DNA of 64,000 nt from UBA1181 sp045600225 (GTDB taxonomy: Bacteria > Bacteroidota > Bacteroidia > Bacteroidales > Paludibacteraceae), in NCBI GenBank assembly GCA_045600225.1, contig JAZRXL010000069.1, positions 1 to 64,000 on the forward strand, written 5' to 3'. A program made the translations under genes and the position numbers. The notes under the pieces were generated by a model, which was not told where the DNA came from, did no database searches, and saw nothing but the letters and a program-made list of their open reading frames with translations. Positions 43,854-53,159 of the stretch are shown here, one piece after another. The number at the start of each line of letters is the position of its first letter. Position 1 is the first letter of the stretch.

Positions 43854-44810
43854 ATGGAAAACGAGAAAAAGGAAATAGATTTGATAGACGCGCTAAAGAG
43901 TCTATTCGAATGGATTTGGAATGTTATTAAGAGAGCAGTTTCTGCTTTGGGTTGGATGACACGATTAATATTCCACGAGAAGAGGTTGGTACTGATCTTT
44001 ATGGTTTTGGGCATATTGTTCGGATTCTATGTATCTCGAACGAAAGTCTATCGGGGGGAGGTAGAATTGAGAATAAATGCGCACGATTCATATTTCTATA
44101 AGAATATGATAGACCCATTGTATAATCAGTGTAAATACCGTGATATGGAGGCTATAGCAAAGCATTTTGGCATGTCTGAGAAAGAAGCTTCTAATATCAT
44201 AAATGTACAATCTTTCTACTATGTGGATGTATTGTCTGACGGCACACCTAACTATGTTGATTACGAAGGAATCTTCAATGCATCTGATACAACAGATATG
44301 ATTATGCCAGATCGTTTGAGAATCATTGTCGATTGTACCAATCTTTCTATGTTTGATAAATTGGAGGATTCGTTCAATTACTTCTTCTCTCAGAATCCTC
44401 AAATCGTGAAGGAGAATAATTTGAGAAAAAGACATTTGAATGAGAAGATCTCTGCGGTTGAGAAGGAAATTGACATGTTGGATAGCTTGCGTAAAAGAGA
44501 ATACTTTGTTCGTAAGCGCGATGTGGAGCTATCTACTGACAAGATGGTGGTGGTTGAAAGGGAAATTAAACTTTACCACAACGAGATTCTTAGTTTGGAG
44601 AATCAAAAGCAACAGTTGGTTTGGGATCGTGATGTGTTTGAAGATGGTGTTAGTTTCTCAAGTCATTTCGAGACGAATCCGCATCCAATCAATAACTGGT
44701 TGAAACAAATAATCTTCTTTGGCTTGATATTCTCTATCTTAGGAACTATTGTTGCCATGTTGAAGGTAAATAGAAAGAATATTTCAGAATACTTGAAGAG
44801 AGGAGTATAG
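43854..44810 (+). CDS. Wzz-like chain-length-determinant-type membrane protein, copy 2
   Basis: A 318-residue inner-membrane protein. The charged amphipathic N-terminus (MENEKKEIDLIDALKSL) is followed by TM1 near residues 44-60 (LVLIFMVLGILFGFYV). A periplasmic part comes next with a coiled coil near 195-265 (KISAVEKEIDMLDSLRKRE... IKLYHNEILSLENQKQQL). TM2 is near 288-306. This is the Wzz/PCP layout, with a clearer coiled coil than in copy 1 at 31222. It shares the VDY and MIMP segments with that copy. It sits 21 nt after the EnvC-like gene and 2 nt before a Gfo/Idh gene in one operon. Confidence 0.65.
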   Translation: MENEKKEIDLIDALKSLFEWIWNVIKRAVSALGWMTRLIFHEKRLVLIFMVLGILFGFYVSRTKVYRGEVELRINAHDSYFYKNMIDPLYNQCKYRDMEAIAKHFGMSEKEASNIINVQSFYYVDVLSDGTPNYVDYEGIFNASDTTDMIMPDRLRIIVDCTNLSMFDKLEDSFNYFFSQNPQIVKENNLRKRHLNEKISAVEKEIDMLDSLRKREYFVRKRDVELSTDKMVVVEREIKLYHNEILSLENQKQQLVWDRDVFEDGVSFSSHFETNPHPINNWLKQIIFFGLIFSILGTIVAMLKVNRKNISEYLKRGV

Positions 44811-44812
44811 TC

Positions 44813-45778
44813 ATGAAACAATATCGTTGGGGTATTATTGGCACAGGCCATATTGCAGGTCAGTTTGCGAAAGGTTTGAACTTTTGTGGGCAGGCAGTTC
44901 TTTATGCAGTAGCTTCGAGAACGGATGAGAGTGCTCGATCGTTTGCCAAAGCATATAATGTGTCTAAATGGTACGGATCATACCAAGAGTTACTAGATGA
45001 TCCTCAGGTAGATGCTGTTTATATTGCTACTCCCAATCATCTCCATTATTCATTGACCATATCTGCATTAAAGGCAAAAAAGGCTGTTCTATGCGAAAAG
45101 CCTTTAGGTTTGAATTCATCAGAGGTGGCAGAGATGAATAGGGTTTCTGCAGAGAACAAAGCATTCCTTATGGAAGCTATGTGGTCTGCTTTCCTTCCAT
45201 CTATAAGGGAGACTAAGAATGCTATGGAAAAAGGATTGATAGGCATGCCCAAAATTTTAAAAGCTGATTTTGGCATTCATCCTAAATACGATTCAACAAG
45301 TCGTCTTTTCAATCCTGCTTTGGGTGGAGGTTCTGTTTATGATATTGGCATCTATCCACTTTTCTTGGCTGTCTATCTTTTTGGATATCCCAAGGAGGTC
45401 TCTGTGGTTTCGGTTCCAGCACCTACGGGAGTGGATATGACAACGTTGATCTGTATGAAGCATAGTGAGGACAGAGTAAGTCTTCTTTCCTCGTCTTTTG
45501 CATGTAACCTTAAATCGGATGCAACCATTGCAGGAGATAAGGGTTCTCTTCGTTTGGACAGAATGTTCCATATGCCAACGAAACTATATTATCAGTTGGA
45601 AGGTGAGGAGCAAGAAACAGAAATACCTCTTTCATTTACAGGAAATGGTTACAACTATGAGGCTGACGAGGTGATGAGATGCATGGATGAGAACAAAATC
45701 GAGAGTGATATCTATTCACATGAATTCTCTCAGAAGTTGTCTGATTTGATAGATGAAGTAATTAGTAAATCTAAATAG
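44813..45778 (+). CDS. Gfo/Idh/MocA family oxidoreductase
   Basis: A 321-residue NAD(P)-dependent sugar-type oxidoreductase. WGIIGTGHIAGQFAKGL is the Rossmann nucleotide loop. VDAVYIATPNHLHY and AVLCEKPLG contain the EKP lysine that takes part in catalysis. GGGSVYDIGIYPL carries the conserved DxGxxxxH-like segment, with Tyr in place of His at its last position. The C-terminal sheet domain is complete. The start is 2 nt after the Wzz-like gene. Substrates in this family vary widely; no specific one can be named. Confidence 0.88.
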   Translation: MKQYRWGIIGTGHIAGQFAKGLNFCGQAVLYAVASRTDESARSFAKAYNVSKWYGSYQELLDDPQVDAVYIATPNHLHYSLTISALKAKKAVLCEKPLGLNSSEVAEMNRVSAENKAFLMEAMWSAFLPSIRETKNAMEKGLIGMPKILKADFGIHPKYDSTSRLFNPALGGGSVYDIGIYPLFLAVYLFGYPKEVSVVSVPAPTGVDMTTLICMKHSEDRVSLLSSSFACNLKSDATIAGDKGSLRLDRMFHMPTKLYYQLEGEEQETEIPLSFTGNGYNYEADEVMRCMDENKIESDIYSHEFSQKLSDLIDEVISKSK

Positions 45779-45788
45779 TTTTAAAGGC

Positions 45789-47024
45789 GTGGTACTGAAT
45801 TATATATGGATCTTTTTCTTTGTCGCAGCAATGGTTGTGGCTATGATTCAGTTTTTTATTTTTCAGGATTATGATGTTTTTGAAAGAATAGTCTCTAGCA
45901 CTTTTGAAATGTCGAAATTCGCTGTAATGGATATTGCATTGCCGTTAGGTGGTGTTATGATCTTATGGTTGGGTTTGATGAATATTGGTGAACGCGCTGG
46001 TGCCATCAACTTCTTATCAAGAATTATTGCGCCCTTCTTCTCAAAATTATTCCCAGAAATTCCTGCCTCTCATCCGGCCAATGGACAATTGGTTATGAAC
46101 TTTGCAGCCAATATGTTGGGGTTGGACAATGCTGCCACGCCAATAGGATTGAAGGCGATGAATAGTTTACAGGAACTAAACCCACAAAAAGAGGTGGCTT
46201 CTAATGCCCAGATTATGTTTTTGGCATTGAATACTTCTGGACTTACAATCATACCTGTTACCATAATGGCACAGCGCGCTATTATGGGGGCGGCTAATCC
46301 AACGGATATCTTTGTTCCGTTATTGATTACAACTTTCTTTTCTACCATCACAGCCATTCTTTATGTAGGTATCAGACAAAAGCTTAATATATGGAATAGA
46401 GTAGTGATTGGGTGGATAGTAGGTTTGGCTGCATTCATTCTTTTGTTGGTTTACTGTTTCTCTCAATTAGATAGCAAGACTGCATATATGGTTTCAAAGA
46501 TTGGCGGTAACTTTTTGTTACTCTCCATCATAATGATCTTTATTGTGGTTGGTGCATACAAGCGTGTGAATGTGTATGAAGCGTTTGTGGATGGTGCGAA
46601 AAGCGGGTTTGAGACCTCTATTAAGATTCTTCCTTATTTGGTAGGTATGTTGGTAGGTATAGGAGTCTTTAGAGCTTCGGGTGCGATGGATCTTTTTGTA
46701 ACCATGTTGCAAAATCTGTTTAGTTTTCTATTTAACGATGTTCGCTTTGTGGATGCTCTTCCTACTGCTTTGATGAAACCATTGAGTGGTAGTGGTGCTA
46801 AGGCCATGATGGCAGAGGCAATGAAGACCTATGGAGCGGATTCTTTTGTGGGAAGACTATCTTGTTTGTTCCAAGGATCAGCAGATACAACCTTCTATAT
46901 TGTAGCACTTTATTTTGGTTCGGTTGGTATTAAAAGAACACGTTATGCTGTGACTGCAGGTTTGGTTGCCGATTTAGGAGGTATTGTTGCAGCCATCTTG
47001 GTTGCATACCTTTTCTTTAGTTAA
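45789..47024 (+). CDS. SpmA-SpmB fusion, nucleoside-recognition (Gate) membrane protein
   Basis: A 411-residue inner-membrane protein that joins an SpmA-like half (residues 1-~200: VMILWLGLMNIGERAGAINFLSRIIAPFFSKLFPEIP, NFAANMLGLDNAATPIGLKAM) and an SpmB-like half (~225-411: AFVDGAKSGFETSIKILPYLVGMLVGIGVFRASGAMD, PTALMKPLSGSGAKAMM, LFQGSADTTFYIVALYFG). The two Gate domains are separate proteins in Bacillus, where they act in spore maturation. This organism shows no sign of sporulation and other fused members have unknown cargo. The start is a GTG at 45789 with AAAGGC just upstream. It ends the dut operon. Confidence 0.9.
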   Translation: MVLNYIWIFFFVAAMVVAMIQFFIFQDYDVFERIVSSTFEMSKFAVMDIALPLGGVMILWLGLMNIGERAGAINFLSRIIAPFFSKLFPEIPASHPANGQLVMNFAANMLGLDNAATPIGLKAMNSLQELNPQKEVASNAQIMFLALNTSGLTIIPVTIMAQRAIMGAANPTDIFVPLLITTFFSTITAILYVGIRQKLNIWNRVVIGWIVGLAAFILLLVYCFSQLDSKTAYMVSKIGGNFLLLSIIMIFIVVGAYKRVNVYEAFVDGAKSGFETSIKILPYLVGMLVGIGVFRASGAMDLFVTMLQNLFSFLFNDVRFVDALPTALMKPLSGSGAKAMMAEAMKTYGADSFVGRLSCLFQGSADTTFYIVALYFGSVGIKRTRYAVTAGLVADLGGIVAAILVAYLFFS

Positions 47025-47158
47025 AAAATCATAAAATTATTTTATCGGTAAAATCAGGGTTTTCACCTTGGTTTTTAAGTTATTGGCATATTTAGTATTA
47101 ATTTTTGTCATCTAAGATTTGCTTTTTTCATAACTTTTTTTATAATTTGCATTAGTAG

Positions 47159-47166
47159 TATATTTG
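47159..47166 (+). promoter_or_regulatory. -7 promoter element of the CotH gene
   Basis: TATATTTG matches TAnnTTTG, 23 nt before the ATG at 47190. Confidence 0.5.
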
Positions 47167-47189
47167 AATAGTGTTTGACCTAAAATCTA

Positions 47190-50100
47190 ATGACTATGGG
47201 TGAGCTAAAAAAATTATTTTTAGGCTTGTCGCTGTTTTTCGCAACAACAGTTTCAGCCGAAATCACGATCAACGAGGTGATGCCTTGTAACATATCCTCA
47301 TACATGGACAAAGAATCCACATTTAATTATTCCGGATACACCGAGTTCTATAATTCCGGAACCTCTTCAGTTGATTTGAAGGGTTATAAGATTGTTCACG
47401 AGAAGAGGACAAGCAAATCGGTTTACTCACTCAAATGGGAATGGAAGATTGCAGAATCAGTTGTAGTACCTGCAGGAGGTTATAAGTTAATCTTCTTTGA
47501 TGAAGTTGAAAAAGCAGGTCACTCAAAATACAAACTCGATTCTGACGGAGGCAAACTCTATTTATATGACGCAAGTGGTAAGATGGTATCACAACTTACT
47601 TACCCTGCAATGTATACTCATATATCCTATGGTCCGGATGGTTACATGGAACCGTCTCCTAAAAAGAAGAATACTTTAGCTGTTTCAAATATATCTTTAC
47701 GATGTGTAGAACCTACTTTCTCAGGTGCTACCCCTGGTGTTCAATCAGGATCTATTACCTTATCTATCGTGTCTACTACTCCTAATTCAACAATTCGATA
47801 TACTACTGATGGAACTGAACCTACAGAGGAGAATGGAAAAACCTATAAATCGGCTTTAACTATTGCTGAAAATACCGTTATTCGTGCAAGGGCCTATGCT
47901 GATGGTTATTTGTCAAGTTCTATTCTAACTGGCTCTTTCTTATATTTGGATGATGGCCATAGAGAGTGTGGAGGTAAGTTTACCGTACCTATTGTCTCTT
48001 TGGTGGTTGATGAGGACTATCACTTTAAAAGTGACTCTTTCGGAATTTGTGTGAAAGGAAAGAACGGTGCTCCTATTGTATCTGCTTCTTGCTTGGGTAC
48101 TGGTACTGCAAACTTTATGCAAGACTGGGATCGTCCAGTGAACTTTGAGTACATCGTAAATGGTAAGCAAGTGCTTACACATGAGGCAGAAGTTGGTGTC
48201 ATGGGAGGTTGTTCTCGTGGTTATAATGTTAAATCATTAAAGATCAAGGCTGGTAAGAAAATGGGAGCAGGAAAGGAGATTTTAGATTATCCTTTCTTTG
48301 CAGAGAAATCAACTAATAAATATAAGAGTCTTCACCTTCGTAATGGAGGAAACGCCTACGATTACCAATGGGTTCGTTGTCGTGACGGATATATGCAATC
48401 GTTGGCAAAAGCAATGAATATCGATTATCAAGCATATCAACCAGTAGCTTACTTCATCAATGGTAAGTACAAAGGTTTGATGGGATTGCGTGAGCGTACA
48501 AGCGACGATTATGTTGAATCCAATTATGGTGTAGATGGTGATGACATCGATATGATGAAGCTGACTAACTCATTTGGAGTAGAGGTAACAGCAGGAGACG
48601 CAGATGCTTATAATGCATTGATCTCTTTCTTGCAAACTGCCGATCCAAGTTCTTCTACTTACTATAGTCAGGCTGCTCAATTTATGGATATGGATGAGTA
48701 TATTGATTACCAAATCATGGAACAGTTTGTCGTAAATACAGACTGGCCAGGTAACAATTGCAAGTTGTGGAGAGAGAAAGATAATGGACGTTTCCGTTGG
48801 ATTTTGTTCGATACCGATTTTGGTTTAGGACTATATGGAGCTTACGGTCCAAATTATTGTGATGTTGCCATGAACTCTCTTGAGTGGTGTACTAGTACTG
48901 GTTCTAAGATTAACTGGGCAAATGGTACCAAGCAATCAGATGGCGAATATGAGTACGACAACGAGGCTGTTTGGAAGACTATTATGTTCAGACGTTTGAT
49001 GCAAAACGATGTATTCAAGCAAAAGTTCCTTAACCGTAACTTGATCCATTTGGGAACAACCTTTACTGCAGATCGTGTAGATAATGTATGGGACAGTTTG
49101 GTTGCGGTAGTAAAGGATGAGTATTGTGCTGCCGGTGGTGGAAATTTATCATCTTTGTCGAATGCAAAGTCGATGGTACAATTTGCAAAAGATCGTCCAA
49201 ATTATATGTATAAATACTTAAAGAGTTTCTACGGATTAGGTTCTCTTATCAATTTGGATTTCTCATCCAATGTATCTTCTGCTCATTTTATGATGAATGA
49301 TGAATTGGTTAATATGTCAAGTTTCTCTGGTAAATATTTTGCCGGAAAAGAGTTGAAGTTGGAGGCGATCGCACCATTCGGTTATCGTTTCAGTCATTGG
49401 GAGTTAGGTGATGGTGCTGTTTCTGATGAGGTATTGAATGATAATACTATTTGGAACTACTCTTATACAGCGGAAGGTCAGTCATCTGATGATTGGGCAA
49501 AGGCCTCTTTCGATGATTCTTCTTGGGATGAAGGTATTGGCAAGTTTGGATATGCAAGTAGTATCGCCACTTACAATACGGTATTGGAGTTTGAGGATCC
49601 AGAGGATAAACCCATTACCGCTTATTTCAGAAGTCAATTCAACTTAGTAGACCTTAGCTCTATTAAGAATCTAAAATTCTCTATGGTTTACGATGATGGA
49701 TTTGTGCTTTACATCAATGGAAAAGAGGTGAAGAGAGACAATATGGAAGAGGGCGAGATTACAGGTACAACTCCTGCGATCACTTATAAAAACGATGAGG
49801 AACTTGGATTTAACATTGATAAATCGTCTGAATTCTTTAAGTATTTGGTTCGAGGTGTAAACACAATCGCTGTGGAGGTTCACCAAGACAAGCCTACAAG
49901 TTCTGACTTGACATTCAAATTGAATATGACTGTTAACTACGATGGAGGTGTTGCATCAAGCATGTTGAATGAGCCAATTCTTGTCACAACCCTTTCTGAG
50001 AGTAAGAGCATCAAGGCAGTATTCGAGAAGACATCTTCTTGTCCTGACTTCCCTCTACTTATTTCAGAGATTGCTCCTTCTAATAATTCAGAGTCTAACA

Positions 50101-50816
50101 TTGTAGATGAGTATGGTAATCACCCAGACTGGTTTGAGATCTACAACAATGGTAATGATACAATCAACTTGGCAGGTTTGTATTTAACAGACAATATGGA
50201 CAAACCATTTAAGAGCCAGATCCCTTACGGATACAATGAGACTAAATTGAAACCAGGCGATCGCTTCGTATTCTGGGCAGATGGTAAATCATTCAGAGGT
50301 GTACATCATGTCGATTTCAAACTATCCAACTCAGATGCCGAGTCTGAAATCTATTTGTTCAGCCCTTGTGACAAGCTAAATCCTATCGATTTGGTTGTAT
50401 ACTCTCCTATGGAGCAGAATGCGTCGTACGGAAGAGAGGATGATAACTCAGACAATTGGGTGACTTACCATTCAGTATGCCAAGGAGGCTCTTTGATTTA
50501 CTTCCCAACTCCTGGTGCTGCAAATGGATCAGTATACGACTATTGTGATTCTGCTCTTCCAACAGAAACAGAAGAGGTGGCTACATCTAATGTGTTGATA
50601 TATCCAAACCCAACGACAGGTATCTTGAATATTCGTATTGAAGATGCTAAGGATATTCAAATTAATGTGTATGATGCGACTGGAAGAATTTGCTCTAAGA
50701 CATCTGTTTCAGGCTCAGAAACAACATTGGATGTGTCAGATTTGTCCGCCGGAGCCTATTCATTACAGATTGTATCTGATGGATCTGTCTCTCGCCAAAC
50801 ATTCTTGAAAAAATAA
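47190..50816 (+). CDS. CotH-type kinase-domain secreted protein with T9SS sorting domain
   Basis: A 1208-residue exported multidomain protein. Residues 1-24 are a signal peptide. A lamin-tail domain follows (INEVMPCN..., ~26-160). A chitobiase C-terminal-like Fn3 repeat comes next (STTPNSTIRYTTDGTEPTEENGKTYKSALTI, ~190-250). CotH kinase spans ~265-630, with YFINGKYKGLMGLRERTSDDYV, VNTDWPGNNCKLWRE and RWILFDTDFGLGLYG. A jelly-roll galactose-binding-like domain lies at ~755-935 and a second lamin-tail domain at ~960-1110. The end (~1130-1208: NVLIYPNPTTGILNIRI...ISAGAYSLQI-like) is a type A T9SS sorting domain. CotH relatives are spore-coat atypical kinases; here the cargo is surface-attached or released. 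The nearest promoter is at 47159. Confidence 0.92.
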   Translation: MTMGELKKLFLGLSLFFATTVSAEITINEVMPCNISSYMDKESTFNYSGYTEFYNSGTSSVDLKGYKIVHEKRTSKSVYSLKWEWKIAESVVVPAGGYKLIFFDEVEKAGHSKYKLDSDGGKLYLYDASGKMVSQLTYPAMYTHISYGPDGYMEPSPKKKNTLAVSNISLRCVEPTFSGATPGVQSGSITLSIVSTTPNSTIRYTTDGTEPTEENGKTYKSALTIAENTVIRARAYADGYLSSSILTGSFLYLDDGHRECGGKFTVPIVSLVVDEDYHFKSDSFGICVKGKNGAPIVSASCLGTGTANFMQDWDRPVNFEYIVNGKQVLTHEAEVGVMGGCSRGYNVKSLKIKAGKKMGAGKEILDYPFFAEKSTNKYKSLHLRNGGNAYDYQWVRCRDGYMQSLAKAMNIDYQAYQPVAYFINGKYKGLMGLRERTSDDYVESNYGVDGDDIDMMKLTNSFGVEVTAGDADAYNALISFLQTADPSSSTYYSQAAQFMDMDEYIDYQIMEQFVVNTDWPGNNCKLWREKDNGRFRWILFDTDFGLGLYGAYGPNYCDVAMNSLEWCTSTGSKINWANGTKQSDGEYEYDNEAVWKTIMFRRLMQNDVFKQKFLNRNLIHLGTTFTADRVDNVWDSLVAVVKDEYCAAGGGNLSSLSNAKSMVQFAKDRPNYMYKYLKSFYGLGSLINLDFSSNVSSAHFMMNDELVNMSSFSGKYFAGKELKLEAIAPFGYRFSHWELGDGAVSDEVLNDNTIWNYSYTAEGQSSDDWAKASFDDSSWDEGIGKFGYASSIATYNTVLEFEDPEDKPITAYFRSQFNLVDLSSIKNLKFSMVYDDGFVLYINGKEVKRDNMEEGEITGTTPAITYKNDEELGFNIDKSSEFFKYLVRGVNTIAVEVHQDKPTSSDLTFKLNMTVNYDGGVASSMLNEPILVTTLSESKSIKAVFEKTSSCPDFPLLISEIAPSNNSESNIVDEYGNHPDWFEIYNNGNDTINLAGLYLTDNMDKPFKSQIPYGYNETKLKPGDRFVFWADGKSFRGVHHVDFKLSNSDAESEIYLFSPCDKLNPIDLVVYSPMEQNASYGREDDNSDNWVTYHSVCQGGSLIYFPTPGAANGSVYDYCDSALPTETEEVATSNVLIYPNPTTGILNIRIEDAKDIQINVYDATGRICSKTSVSGSETTLDVSDLSAGAYSLQIVSDGSVSRQTFLKK

Positions 50817-50838
50817 GGAATAAGCAATGTTTTTTGTG

Positions 50839-50846
50839 TAACTTTG
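50839..50846 (+). promoter_or_regulatory. -7 promoter element of the carbamoyltransferase gene
   Basis: TAACTTTG matches TAnnTTTG, 35 nt before the ATG at 50882. Confidence 0.55.
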
Positions 50847-50881
50847 CAAAAAATATAAGTCGATAATATTTATTAGACACA

Positions 50882-51838
50882 ATGAGAAAATTATTGATGG
50901 CATCAGACCTTGGTGATTTGAACAAGGCAGTGCAAGAGGCTTTGGAGATAAAGAAAGATCGTTATGCTTATAAGCATTTAGGAGAAAACAAAACATTGCT
51001 TTGCGTTTTCTTTAATAATAGTTTGCGTACGCGTTTGAGCACCCAAAAGGCAGGTATGAACTTAGGTATGAATACCATTGTCTTGGATGTTAATCAAGGT
51101 GCCTGGAAATTGGAGACTGAAAGAGGTGTCATTATGGATGGCGACAAGTCAGAGCACTTGTTAGAGGCTATTCCTGTTATGGCGCAATTCTGCGATGTGA
51201 TTGGAGTTCGTTCTTTCGCTCGTTTTGAGAATAAGCAATTTGATTACGAGGAGACAATCCTCAATCAATTCATCAAATATTCGGGTAAGCCAGTGTTCAG
51301 TATGGAGTCTGCTACAGCACACCCATTGCAAGCATTTGCCGATTTGATCACTATTGAAGAACATAAGAAGGTTGAGCGTCCTAAGGTTGTGTTGACATGG
51401 GCTCCTCATCCAAAAGCATTGCCACAGGCAGTGCCTAATTCATTTGCTGATTTTATGAACGAGGCAAATGTTGATTTCGTTATCACTCATCCTAAGGGAT
51501 ATGAATTGGACGAAAAGTTCGTTCGTGGTGCAAAGGTAGTGTATGATCAAGACGAGGCATTGAAGGGTGCCGATTTCGTATATGCGAAGAACTGGTCTGC
51601 ATACCAGGATCCTAACTACGGACAAATTTTGAGCAAGGATATGAGTTGGACAGTAAGCACAGAGAAGATGGCGTTGACTAACAATGCATTCTTTATGCAC
51701 TGCTTGCCAGTAAGACGTAATATGATTGTTACGGATGATGTGATTGAGAGTCCTCAATCATTGGTTATCCCAGAAGCAGCAAACAGAGAGATCTCTTGTG
51801 AAACTGTTTTGAAAAGAATCTTGGAAAGCAATTTCTAA
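50882..51838 (+). CDS. argF: N-succinylornithine carbamoyltransferase (ArgF')
   Basis: A 318-residue carbamoyltransferase of the Bacteroidota ArgF' type, which carbamoylates N-succinylornithine for arginine synthesis. FFNNSLRTRLSTQKAG carries the carbamoyl-phosphate motif SxRTR. WKLETERGVIMDGDKSEHLLEAIPVM is the 80s loop. HCLPVRRNMIVTDDVIESPQS is the second substrate site. Residue 90 is Ser in GDKS. The published specificity switch at this place is Pro for succinyl (B. fragilis) and Glu for acetyl (X. campestris), and Ser is among the replacements reported to give succinylornithine activity. It is a single-gene unit with its own promoter and terminator. Confidence 0.93.
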   Translation: MRKLLMASDLGDLNKAVQEALEIKKDRYAYKHLGENKTLLCVFFNNSLRTRLSTQKAGMNLGMNTIVLDVNQGAWKLETERGVIMDGDKSEHLLEAIPVMAQFCDVIGVRSFARFENKQFDYEETILNQFIKYSGKPVFSMESATAHPLQAFADLITIEEHKKVERPKVVLTWAPHPKALPQAVPNSFADFMNEANVDFVITHPKGYELDEKFVRGAKVVYDQDEALKGADFVYAKNWSAYQDPNYGQILSKDMSWTVSTEKMALTNNAFFMHCLPVRRNMIVTDDVIESPQSLVIPEAANREISCETVLKRILESNF

Positions 51839-51860
51839 TTAAAAGAGTATAAGGAAAATG

Positions 51861-51890
51861 AAAGCAGTCTTCATCGAAGGCTGCTTTTTT
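51861..51890. terminator. Terminator after the carbamoyltransferase gene
   Basis: AAAGCAG, CTTC, ATC loop, GAAG, CTGCTTT form a stem with one G-T wobble, followed by TTTTTT. It is shared with the convergent mutY. Confidence 0.75.
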
Positions 51891-51894
51891 TGTA

Positions 51895-52947
51895 TCACTT
51901 TCTTTGCTCCAAATAGATCTCAGTCAGTCTTGAAACTGCATAATTGGAAAGTTGAGGCTCTGAAACAGGAATGTATTTTGAATTAAGGTTCTCCTCATAT
52001 ATGCCGTCAGCCTCTATGAACCAGGCATGTATGCATTGATGGCTAAGAACATGCTTTATTTCAGGACAAACTCGTTTGATTGTTAGAGAGGAGAACTCGG
52101 CAAGGTTTTCGGACAATATGGATAGGTCTTGAAGAGTATCCATAGATTGTGATAGTTCGACTAAAGGGAACTCGTATAATCCTTGCCAAATGTCTTTTCC
52201 TTCTCTTCTGTGAAGCAGGAGGTCTCCGTTCTTGTCTTTGATGATGAAGTAGACGAAGAACCTATCTTTTTGAGTTAATTTCTTTGTTTTGATAGGGAAA
52301 TCGGTGGAACAACCAGAGTTACGTGCTACGCATGAATTGCAAATAGGACACTCGTCGCATTTAGGAGAGGAGGGTAGGCAGATGGTAGCTCCTAAATCCA
52401 TCAAGCCTTGGTTGAATAGGCCCGGTTTGTCTTTGTCGAGTAGTTTTTGAGATAGTTCTGCGAATTCTTTTTTCCCTTTTGTGGAATCGATGGGAGTATC
52501 GATGGCAAAATAGCGAGAGAGTACGCGGAATACATTGCCATCCAGCACAGCGTGGGGTAGGTTGTAGGCAAATGAGGCAATAGCAGCAGCTGTGTAGTCT
52601 CCAACGCCTTTCAAAGATCTAATTCCTTCGTAGTCGGTAGGGAATTTGCCTCCAAAATCAGACATAATCTCTTGTGCGGCTTTATGCATATTCCTGGCGC
52701 GTGAGTAGTAGCCAAGTCCTTGCCATTGTAAAAGCACCTCATCCTCTGAAGCGGTAGCCAGAGATTCTACGTTGGGGAACTTATCTATAAAGCGTAGATA
52801 GTAGTCCAATCCCTGGACAATGCGTGTCTGTTGCAGTATAATCTCAGACACCCAGATTTTGTATGGATCGGATATCTCTCTCCAAGGCAAATCTCTTTTG
52901 TGGGCTAGGTACCAATTGATGACGCGACTGCTAAAAAAATGCTCCAT
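51895..52947 (-). CDS. mutY: A/G-specific adenine glycosylase MutY
   Basis: A 350-residue DNA glycosylase that removes adenine opposite 8-oxoguanine. DLPWREISDPYKIWVSEIILQQTRI holds the catalytic Glu. GVGDYTAAAIASFAYNLPHAVLDGNVFRVL is the helix-hairpin-helix with its catalytic Asp. CPKCDECPICNSCVA, around residues 190-205, carries the [4Fe-4S] cysteines. The C-terminal NUDIX-like domain that reads 8-oxoG is complete. An in-frame ATG lies 12 nt further upstream (52959), but it is only 10 nt from the -7 box at 52970-52977, so the ATG at 52947 was taken. The gene is convergent with the carbamoyltransferase. Confidence 0.93.
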   Translation of the reverse strand: MEHFFSSRVINWYLAHKRDLPWREISDPYKIWVSEIILQQTRIVQGLDYYLRFIDKFPNVESLATASEDEVLLQWQGLGYYSRARNMHKAAQEIMSDFGGKFPTDYEGIRSLKGVGDYTAAAIASFAYNLPHAVLDGNVFRVLSRYFAIDTPIDSTKGKKEFAELSQKLLDKDKPGLFNQGLMDLGATICLPSSPKCDECPICNSCVARNSGCSTDFPIKTKKLTQKDRFFVYFIIKDKNGDLLLHRREGKDIWQGLYEFPLVELSQSMDTLQDLSILSENLAEFSSLTIKRVCPEIKHVLSHQCIHAWFIEADGIYEENLNSKYIPVSEPQLSNYAVSRLTEIYLEQRK

Positions 52948-52969
52948 TTGAAAACACATAATGATGCTT

Positions 52970-52977
52970 CAAAGTTA
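52970..52977 (-). promoter_or_regulatory. -7 promoter element of mutY
   Basis: On the minus strand TAACTTTG matches TAnnTTTG, 22 nt before the chosen ATG. Confidence 0.55.
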
Positions 52978-53104
52978 TAAAAAATAGCGAACGGAGTATT
53001 AGGTATTTCATTCTATAATTTTTTCTTGTTATTAAATTAAGAATGAGAATGGGGTAAAAAGAAAAAATTTACAACTATCTGTTTTTTAATCAGTAAAAAA
53101 GTGC

Positions 53105-53112
53105 TATATTTG
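53105..53112 (+). promoter_or_regulatory. -7 promoter element of the HU / small protein / RNase G unit
   Basis: TATATTTG matches TAnnTTTG. The leader is about 45 nt and AT-rich, as expected for a highly expressed nucleoid protein. Confidence 0.6.
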
Positions 53113-53159
53113 CACCTCGTTGAAACAAAAGTATTTAAACATAAAAAAAGTTATAAAAG

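Noticed and set aside
47025..47158. Possible terminator after the SpmAB gene
   Set aside because: The A/T-rich segments pair poorly and no strong stem with a T run could be found.
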